Program-made: the position numbers and the translations under genes
From: Torymus aiolomorphi
Lineage: Eukaryota > Arthropoda > Insecta > Hymenoptera > Torymidae
Assembly (NCBI GenBank): GCA_036365515.1
Contig: CM070873.1
Span: forward strand, 189,962,604-190,026,603
DNA: 64,000 bases
Reading direction: 5' to 3'
Part shown: positions 21,691 through 35,228 of the stretch, in pieces
Layout: every line of letters begins with the position of its first letter
Position numbering within the stretch: the first letter of the stretch is position 1
The notes under the pieces: generated by a model
Databases searched by the model: none
What the model saw: only the letters and a program-made list of their open reading frames with translations
What the model was told of the DNA's origin: nothing

Positions 21691-22623
21691 ATATGTACGA
21701 CAGGATAGCAGTAATATCGACTAAGCTTCTTGAAGATGACAAATGCTTTTCCATGAATAATATAACCACCAGGATCATCAGAACAATCGTTCATTTTTGC
21801 TAATTCAAAATTTGATTTTTCAGACAGTACATAATTAGAAATCCTCAACATTATTGGCTATATCTCCAAAATGGCTCGAAAAATCTTGTTATGTAATATC
21901 TGTAAAAATTAGAACTTCTCAACATGATTGGCTATATCTCCAATATTACTTGAAAAACTCTTCTTGTGTAATATCTGTATCTGTAAAAGTAAAAGGTCAC
22001 ACAAGTCCCACCAAAAATTATTATTGGAATCTTTGATATCTACACTACTATTCTACTAAACACAACAATTTTTGTATTCTATTTATAAATGTTATAAAAC
22101 AAAATATAAAATATAAATATACTTGTACTCATCGTACATTTTTTTATAACTTACAACTCACTATTTCCATGTTTTAATAATTGAACTTATATCTGATCTG
22201 ATAATTTATTCTTTTTGTTGTTTAAAAAACTTCTGTCCTTCTAGTCTTCTGTAGTCTTCTCATCTTAGCCAATTTATTATAAAAAATATAACTTTAACTA
22301 ATGATGTTTCCTTCTTTTGTACAATCATGTATAAATACAGATCATTCTTCTAGTTATGTAAATCTAAAAAAAAATTTTTTTGAAATCAACACAAATAGTC
22401 GATGTTCTTTTCTCGACGAATTTAAACAATTTGAAATAAATATTTAGATATTTAATACTTACCTGATGATTATTTTTGTTGTTGATGGATATGATTAAGC
22501 TGTTTTATTACTTGCAATGTTGAACTTTGTCTTCTAGTAGTTAATTTTTCAGATATAGAACGTTTATTGTGCTTTTGTAAGTCTATTGAATGCACGATGA
22601 AAAATCAGTGATCCACGATATTT

Positions 22624-22654
<31 letters not shown>

Positions 22655-23021
22655 ACTTTGAGCATATACTAACATGCTCAACGTGTATATATGTTTAAAG
22701 ATGTGTATGATTGGGTCGTCGTCGCCCAGACACGGGAATATATATATATATATATACTTATATATAAACTGAAACAGGAAACCGAAAGTGGGAAGAAAAC
22801 GAAGTCTGACGATGAGAAATGGAGAAACTTTAGAATCGGAAACCAGACATAAAATTTTTCACTATTTAATATCTTTAGTATGAGAACATCTTTTTACTTG
22901 AAACTTTTTGTGCAATATAGTATAGGCAAATAGCATGTTATTATTATAAATTTGAGTTAAATAAAAGCGATTGAAAATTGCAGTAAATATTTGAAATTCT
23001 CGGTCAGGCATTTCAATGTAT
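21691..23021. other. AT-rich spacer with (TA)n tracts
   Basis: No supported gene. (TA)n tracts lie at about 22627-22655 and 22738-22757. 'tctccaaaatggctcgaaaaatc' near 21862 and 'tctccaatattacttgaaaaac' near 21936 suggest a small local duplication (~75 bp). Confidence 0.5.
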
Positions 23022-24133
<1,112 letters not shown>

Positions 24134-24148
24134 AACTCCCCCTCCCTT

Positions 24149-25190
24149 ATCTGCGAGCGCTTGCGCGAGTCATAGTTCTACTACCATGGCCTTTACAGTT
24201 GAGTTTGCCAATACTATTCGGGCTAAGTACAAGGGCAGATTTTTTTACAAATACCGCAAGACTTTTGGCATAAAAGAGGAGCATTCCCCATTATCGAGTA
24301 AGTTATCCAAGTCTCTAAATTATTTTTATTCTAGGCTCGAAATTTCAAGTTATCTATGAAAATCAGTGCGAGAGTTCGAGCCTAATTCGAATAAGTTCTT
24401 AGCGCGCTTACGAGTTACTTATGCTAAATATCATTCGAGTATCAAAGTTTCGAACATAAGATTTTGAGTACATGATTTAGTTTTAAGTCGTACGCATGCA
24501 AATATCGATGATATTCCTTTGCAAAGTCCAAATTGTCGACGAAAGTCTATGGAATTCTTAAATAATATACAAAAAAAAATCTTAACATAATACAGAATAT
24601 ATTGACATAGTATATCAATTAGTAAGTGAGCCTTGTATGCCTGTGTCTTGGCGATTATATTATTCGCTTATGAATGAACTTTAACAGAAAAAAAGAAATA
24701 AATAGACAGTCTTAGTCACTTACATTGTTATAAAACTATTACGATCAAAATACGAGTTTAAAGTAATGGATCTATTTACTCATCTTACCATTCTTCGAAC
24801 CTGTAACATTTCTTAACTCGTTTCTTATGCAAACATTTTATCCTATTGGACTTTACAATTATTCACATCATAGTGTTACTTGGTAATATACCTTAGTGTG
24901 GTAGGGTAGCAATGCATGCATACAAGGTGGTCGTACAGAATGCAGTAGGTGGCATTCATACGATAGGATATATCATTACTGTTGCTGTAGGTTTATCGAT
25001 AGGTGGCATATGCGTCGAACCATTAAGGACACAATATCATAAATGGTAGCCAAAACGATCAAAAGGTCTATAAGGTATTCAGTAAGGTCAATAGTCGATC
25101 TGATTACCAGGTAAACGATACATATGATACTCCAACAAAATTTAATACTGTAGACGATAGGGTAAACGATAGAAAAATCCTTAAACATGC
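24149..25190 (-). other. 3' internal region of the gag-only element, no pol
   Basis: AT-rich. A retroelement of this orientation should have pol here, but no RT, RNase H or integrase motif is visible in any frame. A short + strand frame starting at 24186 (MAFTVEFANTIRAKYKGRFF) ends near a donor-like gtaagt but has no support as a gene. Confidence 0.45.
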
Positions 25191-25440
25191 GATAAGATGA
25201 ACGGTAGGCCAGATTTGTGTGTAAATGGTAGGGTTAGCGGTAGGTGTGTTTGATGTGTAAGCGATAGGGTGAACGGTAGGAGTGTCTCGTGTGTCGACAG
25301 TAGGGAGAACGGTAGGAAGCGATAGGGTAGACGGTAGGAGGGAGTATTTCCATAAACGATAGAGTAGCTGGTAGGAGAGGGGGGGGGGCAAGTGAATTAG
25401 CGGTAGGGTAGGCGGTAGGAGGGAAAAGAATAATAGTTCC
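25190..25440. repeat. Minisatellite based on 'cgatagggt.aacggtaggag'
   Basis: Variants of a ~19-25 bp unit containing 'cggtagg' and 'cgatagggt' recur about ten times in this interval, with irregular spacing and substitutions. Confidence 0.75.
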
Positions 25441-25488
25441 AGGGTACTATAGCTAAAGGTTTTTGCTTGGTAGAACTACCAAGACAGG

Positions 25489-28162
25489 TTATTTCGATGA
25501 TGCTAACAGTGACCACAAGTGTGTCAAAGATTTTGCATTTGGGACAACCGAATTCGAATTTGCAAGAACATTACGAAGAATCACTTCCGAATCACACGTA
25601 CACATGTGAAGTGTTTGATCCGAGGGGTAGTTTTTTCGAGCAATACGAGCTTTAGCAAGGCACTTTTTAACATCTGTATTTTGGCTACCGCAGCGATAGC
25701 ACAAACGCTTTTGTCGCGATTGAGCGCATTTTCGATAAGTGTGTCCTGATTTATGACAATTCCAACAGAGTGCCAAGAATTGTCCTAAAATTTCCTTAGA
25801 TTTCAAGGGTTTTACGACTGTATTTTGATTGTCATCTTTCGAGTTTCGACGACTACTTTTCTACGGTTCCGATTTGCAAGACGAGTTACTTGCATACGAA
25901 TTATCAGCATTTAGCTTTCGAGTATTCGTGTTACGAGTTAAACTTTCTTTTCTCGAGTTCCTAGGTTTCGAGTCAAAGAAATTCGAGGGGTTACGAGGTT
26001 GCAACAGGTTAAACGTGTCACCAAATTTCGAAATAATACGAGTTTTTAATAGATTCGAGGTAAAAGAAAGACTTTTAAAATTCGAGCTTCGATTATACAA
26101 GGGTTTCGACATTGAATACGAGTTTTCTGATGAAGCCTTTCCCTCTGCTGTCACATGTGGAGGCAGAGATTTCTGCGACATTGAAATAATACGAGTTTTT
26201 GAAAGATTGGAGGAAAAGAAAGAACCTTTAAAATTCGAGTTTCGAACATGCAAGGATTTTGACACTAAATATCATTTTTTTTTATGAAGCCTTTCCCTCT
26301 GCTATCACCTGTGAAGGCAGAGTTTTCTGCGATATCAAACCGCGTGATTCAAAATCCGTTTTCGAAGATTGTGTTTGATCCTTTTTATTTGCGCTTCGAT
26401 TGTACCAGGATTCTGACACTAAATATGACTTTTCTGATGAAGCCTTTTCCTCTGCTATCACATGTGAAGGCAGAGTTTTCTGCGACATCGTTAAGTCTAT
26501 AGAACTGAGTGACATAAAATCATTTTTCGAAGGTTGTTTACAATTTGTGCATTTGGGAATTATAGTACCTGGCTTGCCGCATTTATAACATAATATTCCC
26601 GATTTCTTAGGGCAATCTTTTGCAAAATGTCCCACTATGTGGCAAACCCAGCAGGCATACCAAGTATTGCTATACAACGAGTCTTTTCTTCTATCAAGAT
26701 TCGAGTCTTTTCTTCTATCAAAATGTTCGATCATTTTTCGACGAAATATTTCCTAAGTTCGAGGGTTAATACGAGGTCGATTTATTGGAGAAATATTTAT
26801 CAAATGGATATGGCGGAATTCTATAAAATTTTGAGAGTGGATTCGACGGCGAAGTCTTTTTCGAGTGCTTATTCAAAATTAAATTTTTCGAGCAGCTAAT
26901 CCGAGGGCTAATGGGTTGATTCGAGGTCACCTTTTCGAGTTGAATTTATTATTCACAAGTAAATTTTTCAAGGGGCTAATAGGTTGATTCGAGGTCACCC
27001 TCTTCGAGCTGAATTTATTATTCACGAGTAAATTTTCTGAGTTACAATTTTGCGAGTTAGTATATGGGTGGGTTAATTTAGAGGTTTCCGATTGTGATTC
27101 GACTTCGATTGACGAAATGTTTAGGGAATCTACGGTATCAATTGTACTAATGGACACTAAAATACTAAGCGATTCGGTAGTCATTTCGAAAGGCTTAACA
27201 AAATTATTTAAAGAGATGTCTGAAACAGCAGTCGGCGAAGCACGACGCTCCTCCCCCTCCTTCTCCGGGAGGTCGAAAGACATCACTTGATCCGTCGAAT
27301 CATGAGCTTCGATCGAACCGCTTATTATACTTAATTCACTACTCGAGCTACTACGAGATAAATTCAAACATGATTTAGTGGAATCATTATCATCATTCTG
27401 AGGATTCGATTTCGGTTCATATTCATAACTCGACGCAGATGAGTTCGAAACAAGGTGATTGGTATTTTCCTTCTCTAAACTAAGTTGTAAACTAGTATTC
27501 CCAAATTGCAACTGAAGTACCGATTTAAAATACTCAAAGGAGTTCCAATCCTTAGCTAAGGTTTTGGACCAACTTTCGGCTCGTTCATGGAGAATACTAG
27601 GGATTAATCGTAAGATCGTTTGGTCAGATATTTTGTAACTCTTAATAAAAATTGATAATCGACGAAGGAATTTTTCAACATCTTCGTTTTGTTTACCGAA
27701 AAAAGAAATTTTCCAATCACCAAGAAGTTGAATTAAATCAGAGTCTTCATTGTTGATATTGACAATATTACTCTGTGCAGAATGTGATGGAAATTACGAA
27801 TTCTGTTGAGAATTATTCGTTAAATTATCAAATTGTGAAACGGAATAATTACTATTAAGTGTTGATTGTTGTGGTATCGAGTTATTCGAAAGATTCAATT
27901 TCGAGGTTTCTCCATGAAACGTGTTTGAACCGAAAGGTAATGCGAGGTAGGGTGGATATTCGGTTAGGCCAAAGTTGAAGGATCCCATATAATTGTACGA
28001 AGGCATGCCTAAATTTCTCGGGAGCGGTAGGTAATGTGGATGTACCATAGTCTGTGTTCTCCAAGTTTGGTTTGTTACAGCCGGGGACGACATATGGGCC
28101 ATTGCGCTATAGGGTAAATTCATACATTCATACAAATCTTGTCTTATCTGAAAAACTACCAT
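25489..28162 (-). pseudogene. gag: Gag-like gene with duplicated zinc-knuckle pairs (non-autonomous LTR element)
   Basis: Reading leftward from 28162, an N-terminal region rich in Pro/Tyr/Asn runs to a TAA at 27794-27796. The same frame continues with a retrotransposon gag domain (LLGDWKISFFGKQNEDVEKF, then a W-rich motif AESWSKTLAKDW, about 27740-27560) and a Ser-rich region. The frame breaks at about 26927 within an 87-bp tandem duplication. Further left are a knuckle pair (CWVCHIVGHFAKDC and CYKCGKPGTIIPKC, about 26665-26546), three ~155-bp tandem units encoding a repeated SQKTLPSHVIAEEKAS-type peptide, and a second knuckle pair (CWNCHKSGHTYRKC and CYRCGSQNTDVKKC, about 25775-25660). In each pair the second knuckle has Thr where His is expected. 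Several frameshifts. No protease or pol follows. Confidence 0.7.
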
Positions 28163-28945
28163 TAATCAAACCTACTTTCGGGTCTTCACAATTCTGGGCT
28201 GGTGATATTTCGGGGGGGGGGGGGGTGTAGCTCTAGGGAGGGGGGGCAGGTGTTCATTGATTTAATTTAATCGATAATTATGACGAGAGATTCAGGTTTA
28301 TCGTTCAGGGTTGCTTTGTTAGCTCACTTCTGCTTGCCTCCTCCAAAAAGAATCTTTTAATAAATTTAAATAAATTTAAATTAACACAAAGTTTTCTTTA
28401 TTTACCAATGTTTGATCCAATTAAATATACTACTCCAAAAAAAATATCAAGTTCAATCTACTTTAAAATGTAAGCACACCAAATTAAATTAGATCAAATA
28501 AGAACTAATCCCAAAACTGAAGCCGTTCAAGCCTTTGAAAACTCCAAGCGGGTGGCAAGCAAAGTGAAAAAAAATTAAAGCTCCTACGCAAGGAAGGTTA
28601 TAAGTAGGAACCAAATCGAGAGTCGGTAGTTACAAGTGCTAATGCCAATAATTAAACGTTAGCTATTGTACTTACTGTAACTAATTTTATATAGTTGATA
28701 GGGTTCATAATTACCAAAGCCAATTTAAGCGGTAATATTTGGTCTTTATATTAAATTGCCATGCCAAAAGTATTAAATTGAATTACGCGAAAATTACTAT
28801 ATCTCAAAATAATTTTATTTATCCCAATACCATTTAAATGTCTCTCGAAATTTCTTGTTTATTCCGATATGAAAAGAAAAAATTTTCTATTCTTATACCA
28901 AAACCCAAATTCCTATGTTAAAACAATTTCTTCCAATACTTTATT
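28163..28945. other. AT-rich region upstream of the gag-like gene
   Basis: A 5' LTR and primer-binding site would be expected here for the gag-only element, but I cannot recognise either. A G run lies at 28213-28227, followed by purine-rich 'gggagggggggcagg'. Otherwise nothing. Confidence 0.45.
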
Positions 28946-31642
28946 TATTTATCCAGAGTATCACATATATTACATTACATAGTAACCCTGCAGAGGGAAA
29001 TAAATTCCCTGTTTGGAGGTCCGAAGTATACTGAATACTAATAGATTCCTTAAACCTAATACTACATACTAAATCTTAAAACTATTGGATAAATCATCTT
29101 CATTTTTTAACAGTATTATAAACATTTTTATACACAGTAATAAACAATAATAGTATATATGTTCTATGCACTTAACTACGCTTTAGACTTGAATTCCTAT
29201 AACACCGTTATAGTATCAAATCTTTTCAAGGAAATATTCGGATCATTCTCACGGAATATTATTCGTAATCCATTTTTTAAACTTGTAATTAGTGGCTCTT
29301 TTGTCTATATCTAGCGTTTTGAACTCGTTTGGCAGTAGATTGAAGGTCTTTATTGCAGTGATATAATTGTTTTTATCGCTCACTCTTTTGTCCATTTTTG
29401 GCAATATGATAGCTTTATATCTAGTCTTACTATTTGAGTTTGAAAATAAATTTTTCATTTCGTTGTAATGATATTTTAAACAGTCCCATGTGTATAGTTG
29501 CTTAATCATTGGTTTATTTTGCACGAAAGTGTTTTTGAATACTAGTTTGAGTAATCTGTTTTGAATATTTTGGAGCAAATGTTGATTGTTTTTATAGACA
29601 CCACCCCAAGCTATTATCCCATAATTGATAACACTGTGAAAAAAACCATAGTAAACAACTTTTAACGTATTTATTTGCATAAATTTATTGATTTTGTAGA
29701 ATATGAAACTTAAGTAGCTTGTTTTTTTAATTAGGTAGCTAATATGTTCATCCCATTTTAGATTGTAATCAAAATTCACTCCTAAATATTTACACGAGTC
29801 CACTCTCTTTAGTTTTTCTTTGTTAATAAAGATATCAACATTTTTTGGAACACTGTCGCAGTAATTCCCGAAAGTTATATAAACAGTTTTACTTATATTT
29901 AAAGTTAGTTTATTCAATGCGAGCCCTATTGCTACTGTTTTTACATTTTGATTCATTTCCTTTTCTACTTCTTTCCATGTTTTACCCGCCGATATAACTA
30001 CTGCATCATCAGCATACAATAAAATTGAGTTTTCTGGCATCGTTGCCAGTAGATCATTTATATATATTATAAAAAGCAGTGGGCCTAGGATTGTTCCTTG
30101 GGGCACTCCCATAGTTACTGTTATCGGTTCACTTCCGCTTTGATCAATTCTTACTATCTGCTTTCTATTTGATAAGTAGCTTTTCATCAATTCGTAAGCA
30201 TTGCCTCTTATCCCGTACACTTGCAGCTTTAGTAGTAGTATATTATGATCAACCGAATCAAAAGCTTTGGCAAGATCTAGAAATGCGACTATTATTGGCT
30301 GACTTTTATCGAAGTTATTATAAATTATTTTCATAATATAGCTTAAAGCATCTTTGGTTCCTTTGCCTTTTATGAATCCAAACTGTTATTCGCTTAATAT
30401 TTTGTGTTTGTTAATAAAACTAAAGATGCTTTTGTATATGACCTTTCGAAAAATTTTGGCGATATTTGATATTAAGGATATAGGTCTGTAGTTTTTAACT
30501 AATAATTTTTTCCCTGATTTTTAAATTGGTATCACTTCAGCAGCTTTAAGGGCATCTGGCCATATTGCCTTTTCAATGTATTTATTGATGATGTGTGCCA
30601 AGGGATCAGCTATATGATCAGATATTGTTTTAAGTGTCTTAGAATTTATCTTATCAACTCCCCCATTCTTGAATTTCAAATTTTGGATAATTCTTTTAAT
30701 TTCGAGTTCATTTGTAAAATTTAGAAATATTGAATTTATGTTGTGTGGTGGTAATTGAAAAGAATTGTTACTTGAAGCAATAATTTTGTCACTCATTTCT
30801 TTGACCATCCTGCCGTAATAGTCATTCATGATATTTGCAATTTTGGATGGTTCTTTTACTCTCTCCATGTTTTCATTATATATTTCACGTATAATATTGT
30901 CTTTTTTACCTTTGTTGCCAAGTTTGGAATTTATAATTTTCCATAGTTGCCTTGGATTACCAGAATTTTTTTCTATAAGTTCCTTATCATATTTTATTTT
31001 GGCATCTTTTATAACTTTGTTTAGGCATTTTACATAGTTTTTATATTCATTTTGTAAGCTATCGTTCATTGGATTCTTTTTGAGTTTTTTATACAATTCG
31101 TCCTTTTATTTACAAAATTTTAGTAATGCACTAGTAATCCATTCTTTTCTAGGTGCATACTTGACTTTAGCCTGGTTCCTTATTGATAGTTCTTGACAAT
31201 GTTTTATTTCATCTATAAAAAGGTGTATTGATTCGTTTGGATCCTCGATATCCTTGTAATCCGCCCAGTATTTTTGATTTGCTATAATAGCTATTTTTTA
31301 TAGTTTAATGAATAACTAGATTTCTTATTCTCCATACCTGCGTCCATTAGTGGTTTTTTATGTCTATGAAAAGCGGGTAATGATCAGTAATAAGTGTCTT
31401 TAATTTGAAAGTTTTAGTGTTGATTGAGCTAGTTTTTATATAAATATTATCTATGCATGTTCCACTATCAGTAGTTATATCATATGGTCTAGTCGTATCA
31501 GTAAAGCCAGGGTGAAAACCATTTTGAAGAAAATTATATAAAAAATTCTGACTAATGTTGTTCTGTAGCATTATGTTAATATTAAAGTCACCTATTATCA
31601 GGTGGTTTTTAACGTTTCTCTTTTGATGCAGATTGTTGAAAA
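28946..31642 (-). pseudogene. LINE-A, 3' portion: ORF2 endonuclease end, RT, C-terminus
   Basis: Non-LTR retrotransposon polymerase. Right to left: the end of an AP-like endonuclease (HLIIGDFNINI, then TCIDNIYI and TDHYPLF, 31610-31360), a linker, then RT: NYRPISLISNIAKIF (about 30500), FLDLAKAFDSVDHN, MGVPQGTILGPLLFIIYIND, and catalytic LLYADDAVV (about 30030). The C-terminal segment ends at 29249. Most of the RT half lies in one frame interrupted by nonsense codons near 31109, at 30521-30523 and near 30390; a frameshift lies near 31347. The 3' end near 28946 has an ATAAATAAATAA-type tail on the minus strand. Jockey/CR1-like by motifs. The 5' portion lies at 39166-41030, displaced by the Copia insertion. 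Confidence 0.88.
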
Positions 31643-31665
31643 TGTGATACATATATATTGTATAT

Positions 31666-34600
31666 GGGAGCGTCCGCTAGAAACCAGCCAGCGGGCGCGC
31701 GGGACGCATTTTTCATGCAAAACACGCTCTGTTCAACTCGCTCGTAATCGTATTCTGAGTCTCTCAGAAAAAAACAAAAGATATATATCGATAGATTTTT
31801 TCCTGCTCTTTCCAATGGTGCTATTGTTTTTACTCCGAAACTTTTTCTTCTGGTCGAAAATTCAAGTTGAAAGTTCAGAGACATTTTTCTCAAAGTATAT
31901 CATGTTTTTTTTAAAAATGCATATGACCATTCGAAAGTACAAGTCTTAAGCTACAAAATCCTAAATTTTCAAATTGGAGAAATGAAGGGCTCAAGAGTAA
32001 CAAGATTAAAAAGACAGCGGTGAGTGGCCGCGCGTGCTCTTCGCGCTTTGCTCGGACGCGCCGCAAGCTCGGGCTTGGTATAATGAGCTCGTAATCGTAT
32101 TTTGAGTCTCTCAGAAAAAAAAAAAAGACATATATCGATAGATTTTTTCCTGCTCTTTCCGATGGTGCTATCCTTTTTACTTCCAAACACTTTCTTCTGA
32201 TGTGAAATTCGAGTGGAAAGTTCAGAACCATTTTTCTTAAAGTATAACATGTTGTTCTTCAAAATGCATAGCACCATTTGAAAGTACAAGTTATAAGCTA
32301 CAAACCCCTACATTTTAAAGTTGGAAAAACGTAGAGCTCAAAAGTAATAAGATTAAGAAGACAGCGGCGAGCTACTGCGCAAACTTTTTGCGCTGGACCC
32401 GAGTGTGCTTTTATAAACGTAGTGCATATTTTCGTTGTTGCCTATTAAAAGCATTACACAATGTTTTATCAGTGCATCATATATTACGTTTTAAATATAT
32501 TAATTTTTTATTTAAACCTTAATTCTTTTATATTTATTTGCGATTATTTTTATTGTTCTTTTCACGATACTCATGTTTTTCTTAATTCGAGTTTTAGAGG
32601 GTTCGGCTTTTTTAACTGGTGGATATAATTGAGAATCTTTGGATGTTGAAAATCGTTTTAGTTCTAACTTTTTAGTTTTAGCTAATAATCTAACACAGTG
32701 AAACGATTGAGTTCCAGGCACTGTTTTCGCTGAATCTAGCCTTTGTCTTAATTTATCTGTAGCCTTAGCATATTCATCTTTTGCTGAAAAAAAGCACAAA
32801 ATATTTTCAAAGTATTTAGTCGCCCACTGGCAAAGATCTTGCGGCGTCAATATATAATTATCGGATACTTTCCGCAAACTTGCTCGCCTAGCATTACTTT
32901 TTATAGAAGCACCGATTCCATCGCATGCATTTTTTCCGTGAGCAGTCGCATGAAAGTGCCATTCAGCTTCAACGGAAAAATCTTCATAATGATGAAAAAG
33001 ATTCTGAAAATTATGTTTATTTTTAAAATGTTGTGCAGCTCCATCAGTAAAGTAAATGATTTTTTTAACGAAATCAAAAGATTTTTTAAGGTAATCGATT
33101 ATAATTTCTTGAATTAGGTAAACTGCCACAGTATCATGAATTAAGTTGTCTGAAAAAACCGCCATACGTTTGTGTTCAATTTTAGAATCTGAACCTTTGT
33201 AGTAAATAACTATTGTTGCCAAACTACATTGATTATTATTACAGTGCAATGATTGTGCCGCATCTTGTGCAATGAACGCATAGTTTTCCGAAAAATCTAG
33301 GGAAATTAAAAATTCTCCTTTGCTTAACGATTCTCGTAAGATTTGAAAATACGATGACTGCTGTTTGGAAATGAAAGAATGAGTTTTGGGTTTATGTAAA
33401 AGAGGAAAAAATATATCAATAAATAAAGAACTAGAAACAATTTCAGTTTGCAATGTTGATTATCAGTAGTTTTCCACATTTGAAATTTTATTTCATTAAC
33501 CCCAGACCTTTCAAGAAATAGTTCAAGTTCCGTTTTTGGAGGTTCAATACCAGGACAATTTTGACACATATTTAAGTAACATTTCGCTGTTGATGTTTTA
33601 CAAACTATTTCAGCTATACGATCTTTGTAAGTATCCATTTTATCAAAAGAGCCAGCCAAAATTAAGCCAGCTAAGAGGAGTTTGACGTTTTGATGATAAA
33701 TGCACACACACACTGAATGCGTACCACTAGCACCAGCTAAAACACAATATTTAGGGCGACATTCGGCAAATTTAGTGAATCCTATTTTTGATTCGGGATA
33801 CTGTTGTTTATACTTTAAATATAACTCTTTAAGATTGTACAAACAAGTCGTTTCTGAACATAGGTCTTTGTACCATCATCCGTTCGTATACACTTATTAT
33901 CTTTATAACCTGGCATGATTCTACTATTATTGTCATTTTGATAGAAAAGTTTTACTTCGTTTACAGTATCACATGATATTTTTCGGTTTCCCCTTTTATC
34001 AACTAAAAGGGATTGACTATCTGACAAACATTTTGTTACAAGCCAACGGGATGAATTAGAAAAATTAGCAGCTTTACGAGAACTCGTTTTTTGGGAGTAA
34101 TTTTAAAAGCAACATTTTTTCATTTTTCGACAAATTATCATCGTTAAACAATTTTTGTAAATTAGAAATAATTTCTCTAGATTATTCCATTGACACTACA
34201 TTTTCTTCCTCAATTTTCGCATAAAATTTTAATCGACAAGAATCACATATTTTATCTTTATCTTGTAAGTTCGGAAAACGAGTTTTCATTTTTTCAGAAA
34301 CAAATCTCAGTTTAGATGAATGCTTTGCTTCATCAAAAGGGTTACAACAGCGATTGAAAATCTTTGACATTTTAAAGTTTTTTTTTTATTATGAAAATAA
34401 TAAATATTGAGAAAGAAAACATTTTCAGTGGGTGATAAATACCTTCCAAGGAGCCTTTTTAAATATTGGGAACGACTCTGTGGTCCCTCTAGTGGCAGAA
34501 ATGATAACAAGTGAAAATGATGCAACGATTGAAGTATAATAGATATATACGCATACAGAGGCGCGTGCAAGAGCAGAACAGATTTCACGCGGCCGCTCGC

Positions 34601-34954
34601 CGCTGTCTTTTCAATCTTATTACTTTTGAGCTCTACGTTTCTCCAACTTGAAAATGTAGGGTTTTGTAGCTTATAACTTTTACTTTCGAATGGTGCTATG
34701 CATTTTGAAGAACAACATGTTATACTTTAAGAAAAATGGTTCTGAACTTTCCACTCGAATTTCCGACCAGAAGAAAGTGTTTGGGAGTAAAAAGAATAGC
34801 ACCATTGGAAAGAGCAGGAAAAAATTTATCGATATATGTCTTTTGTTTTTTTCTGAGAGACTCAGAATACGATTACGAGCGAGTTGAACAGAGCGTGTTT
34901 TGCATGAAAAATGCGTCCCGCGCGCCCGTTGGCTGGTTTCTGGTGGACACTCCC
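31666..34954 (-). mobile_element. 3.3-kb DNA transposon (possible Sola-like) nested in Copia 5' LTR
   Basis: Termini are GGGAGCGTCCGCTAGAAACC at the left and the reverse complement of GGGAGTGTCCACCAGAAACC at the right; the inverted repeats extend about 370 bp. ATAT is duplicated at 31662-31665 and 34955-34958. The 3' LTR of the same Copia preserves the uninterrupted site (ttgtatatatcgc), so the 4-bp duplication is exact. The left end carries a second, tandem copy of most of the terminal repeat (about 32085-32400). One transposase-like gene lies on the minus strand. 4-bp target duplications and a GGG start are known for Sola transposons; I treat that assignment as tentative. Confidence 0.88.
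32512..34370 (-). pseudogene. Transposase-like protein of the nested DNA transposon
   Basis: Three or four consecutive open segments on the minus strand resemble one protein of roughly 550-600 aa. The N-terminus has a Cys-rich motif (CCNPF...CDSCRLKFY, 34370-34182). Then come a segment with VNEVKLFYQNDNNSRIMPGY (34027-33815) and one with CVLAGASGTHSVCVCIYHQN and CYLNMCQNCPG (33842 to about 33455). The catalytic-looking part is 33453-32512: SLDFSENYAFIAQD, FTDGAAQHFKNKHNF, EWHFHATAHGKNACDGIG. Conserved acidic residues (LDFSEN, FTDG) and the HGK-CD motif suggest an RNase H-fold DDE/D transposase. At least two frameshifts or stops (about 34180-34030 and 33455). This protein type is common as 'uncharacterized protein' in arthropod and cnidarian genomes. 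Confidence 0.65.
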
Positions 34955-35210
34955 ATATATCGCTTCCATGCGAAGGGAACTTACAGCGTGCGACACACGT
35001 ATGCACACATGTAAGTCTCCCCTTTGTAGTGTGTCTGTGAGCCAGAAGGTATGTCAAGCTGCAGCGGCCGACTCGCGCTTCTCCCTTGTCTCTCAGCTCT
35101 AGTCCGAAGCAGCACGCGGTGCCCAAGCGCATGGCGCTTTATTGTACTTTCTTTCTCTTATAATAAATAATCATTTTACCACCAACCACGACTATCCCTT
35201 TATTTTAACA
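34955..35210 (+). repeat. Right part of Copia 5' LTR
   Basis: Matches 38911-39165 of the 3' LTR closely (for example 'catgcgaagggaacttacag', 'ttctctta..taataaataatc', 'tttattttaaca'). The first 23 bp of this LTR lie at 31643-31665 on the other side of the DNA transposon. AATAAA-type signals (taataaataa) lie near 35160. Confidence 0.92.
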
Positions 35211-35228
35211 TGGTGGGAGAGCGTGGCT
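35211..35228 (+). promoter_or_regulatory. Primer-binding site region of Copia element
   Basis: TGGTGGGAGAGCGTGGCT directly follows the LTR end (...ttttaaca). Position and the TGGT start suggest a tRNA primer-binding site, plausibly initiator-Met-like; the tRNA is not confirmed. Confidence 0.6.
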
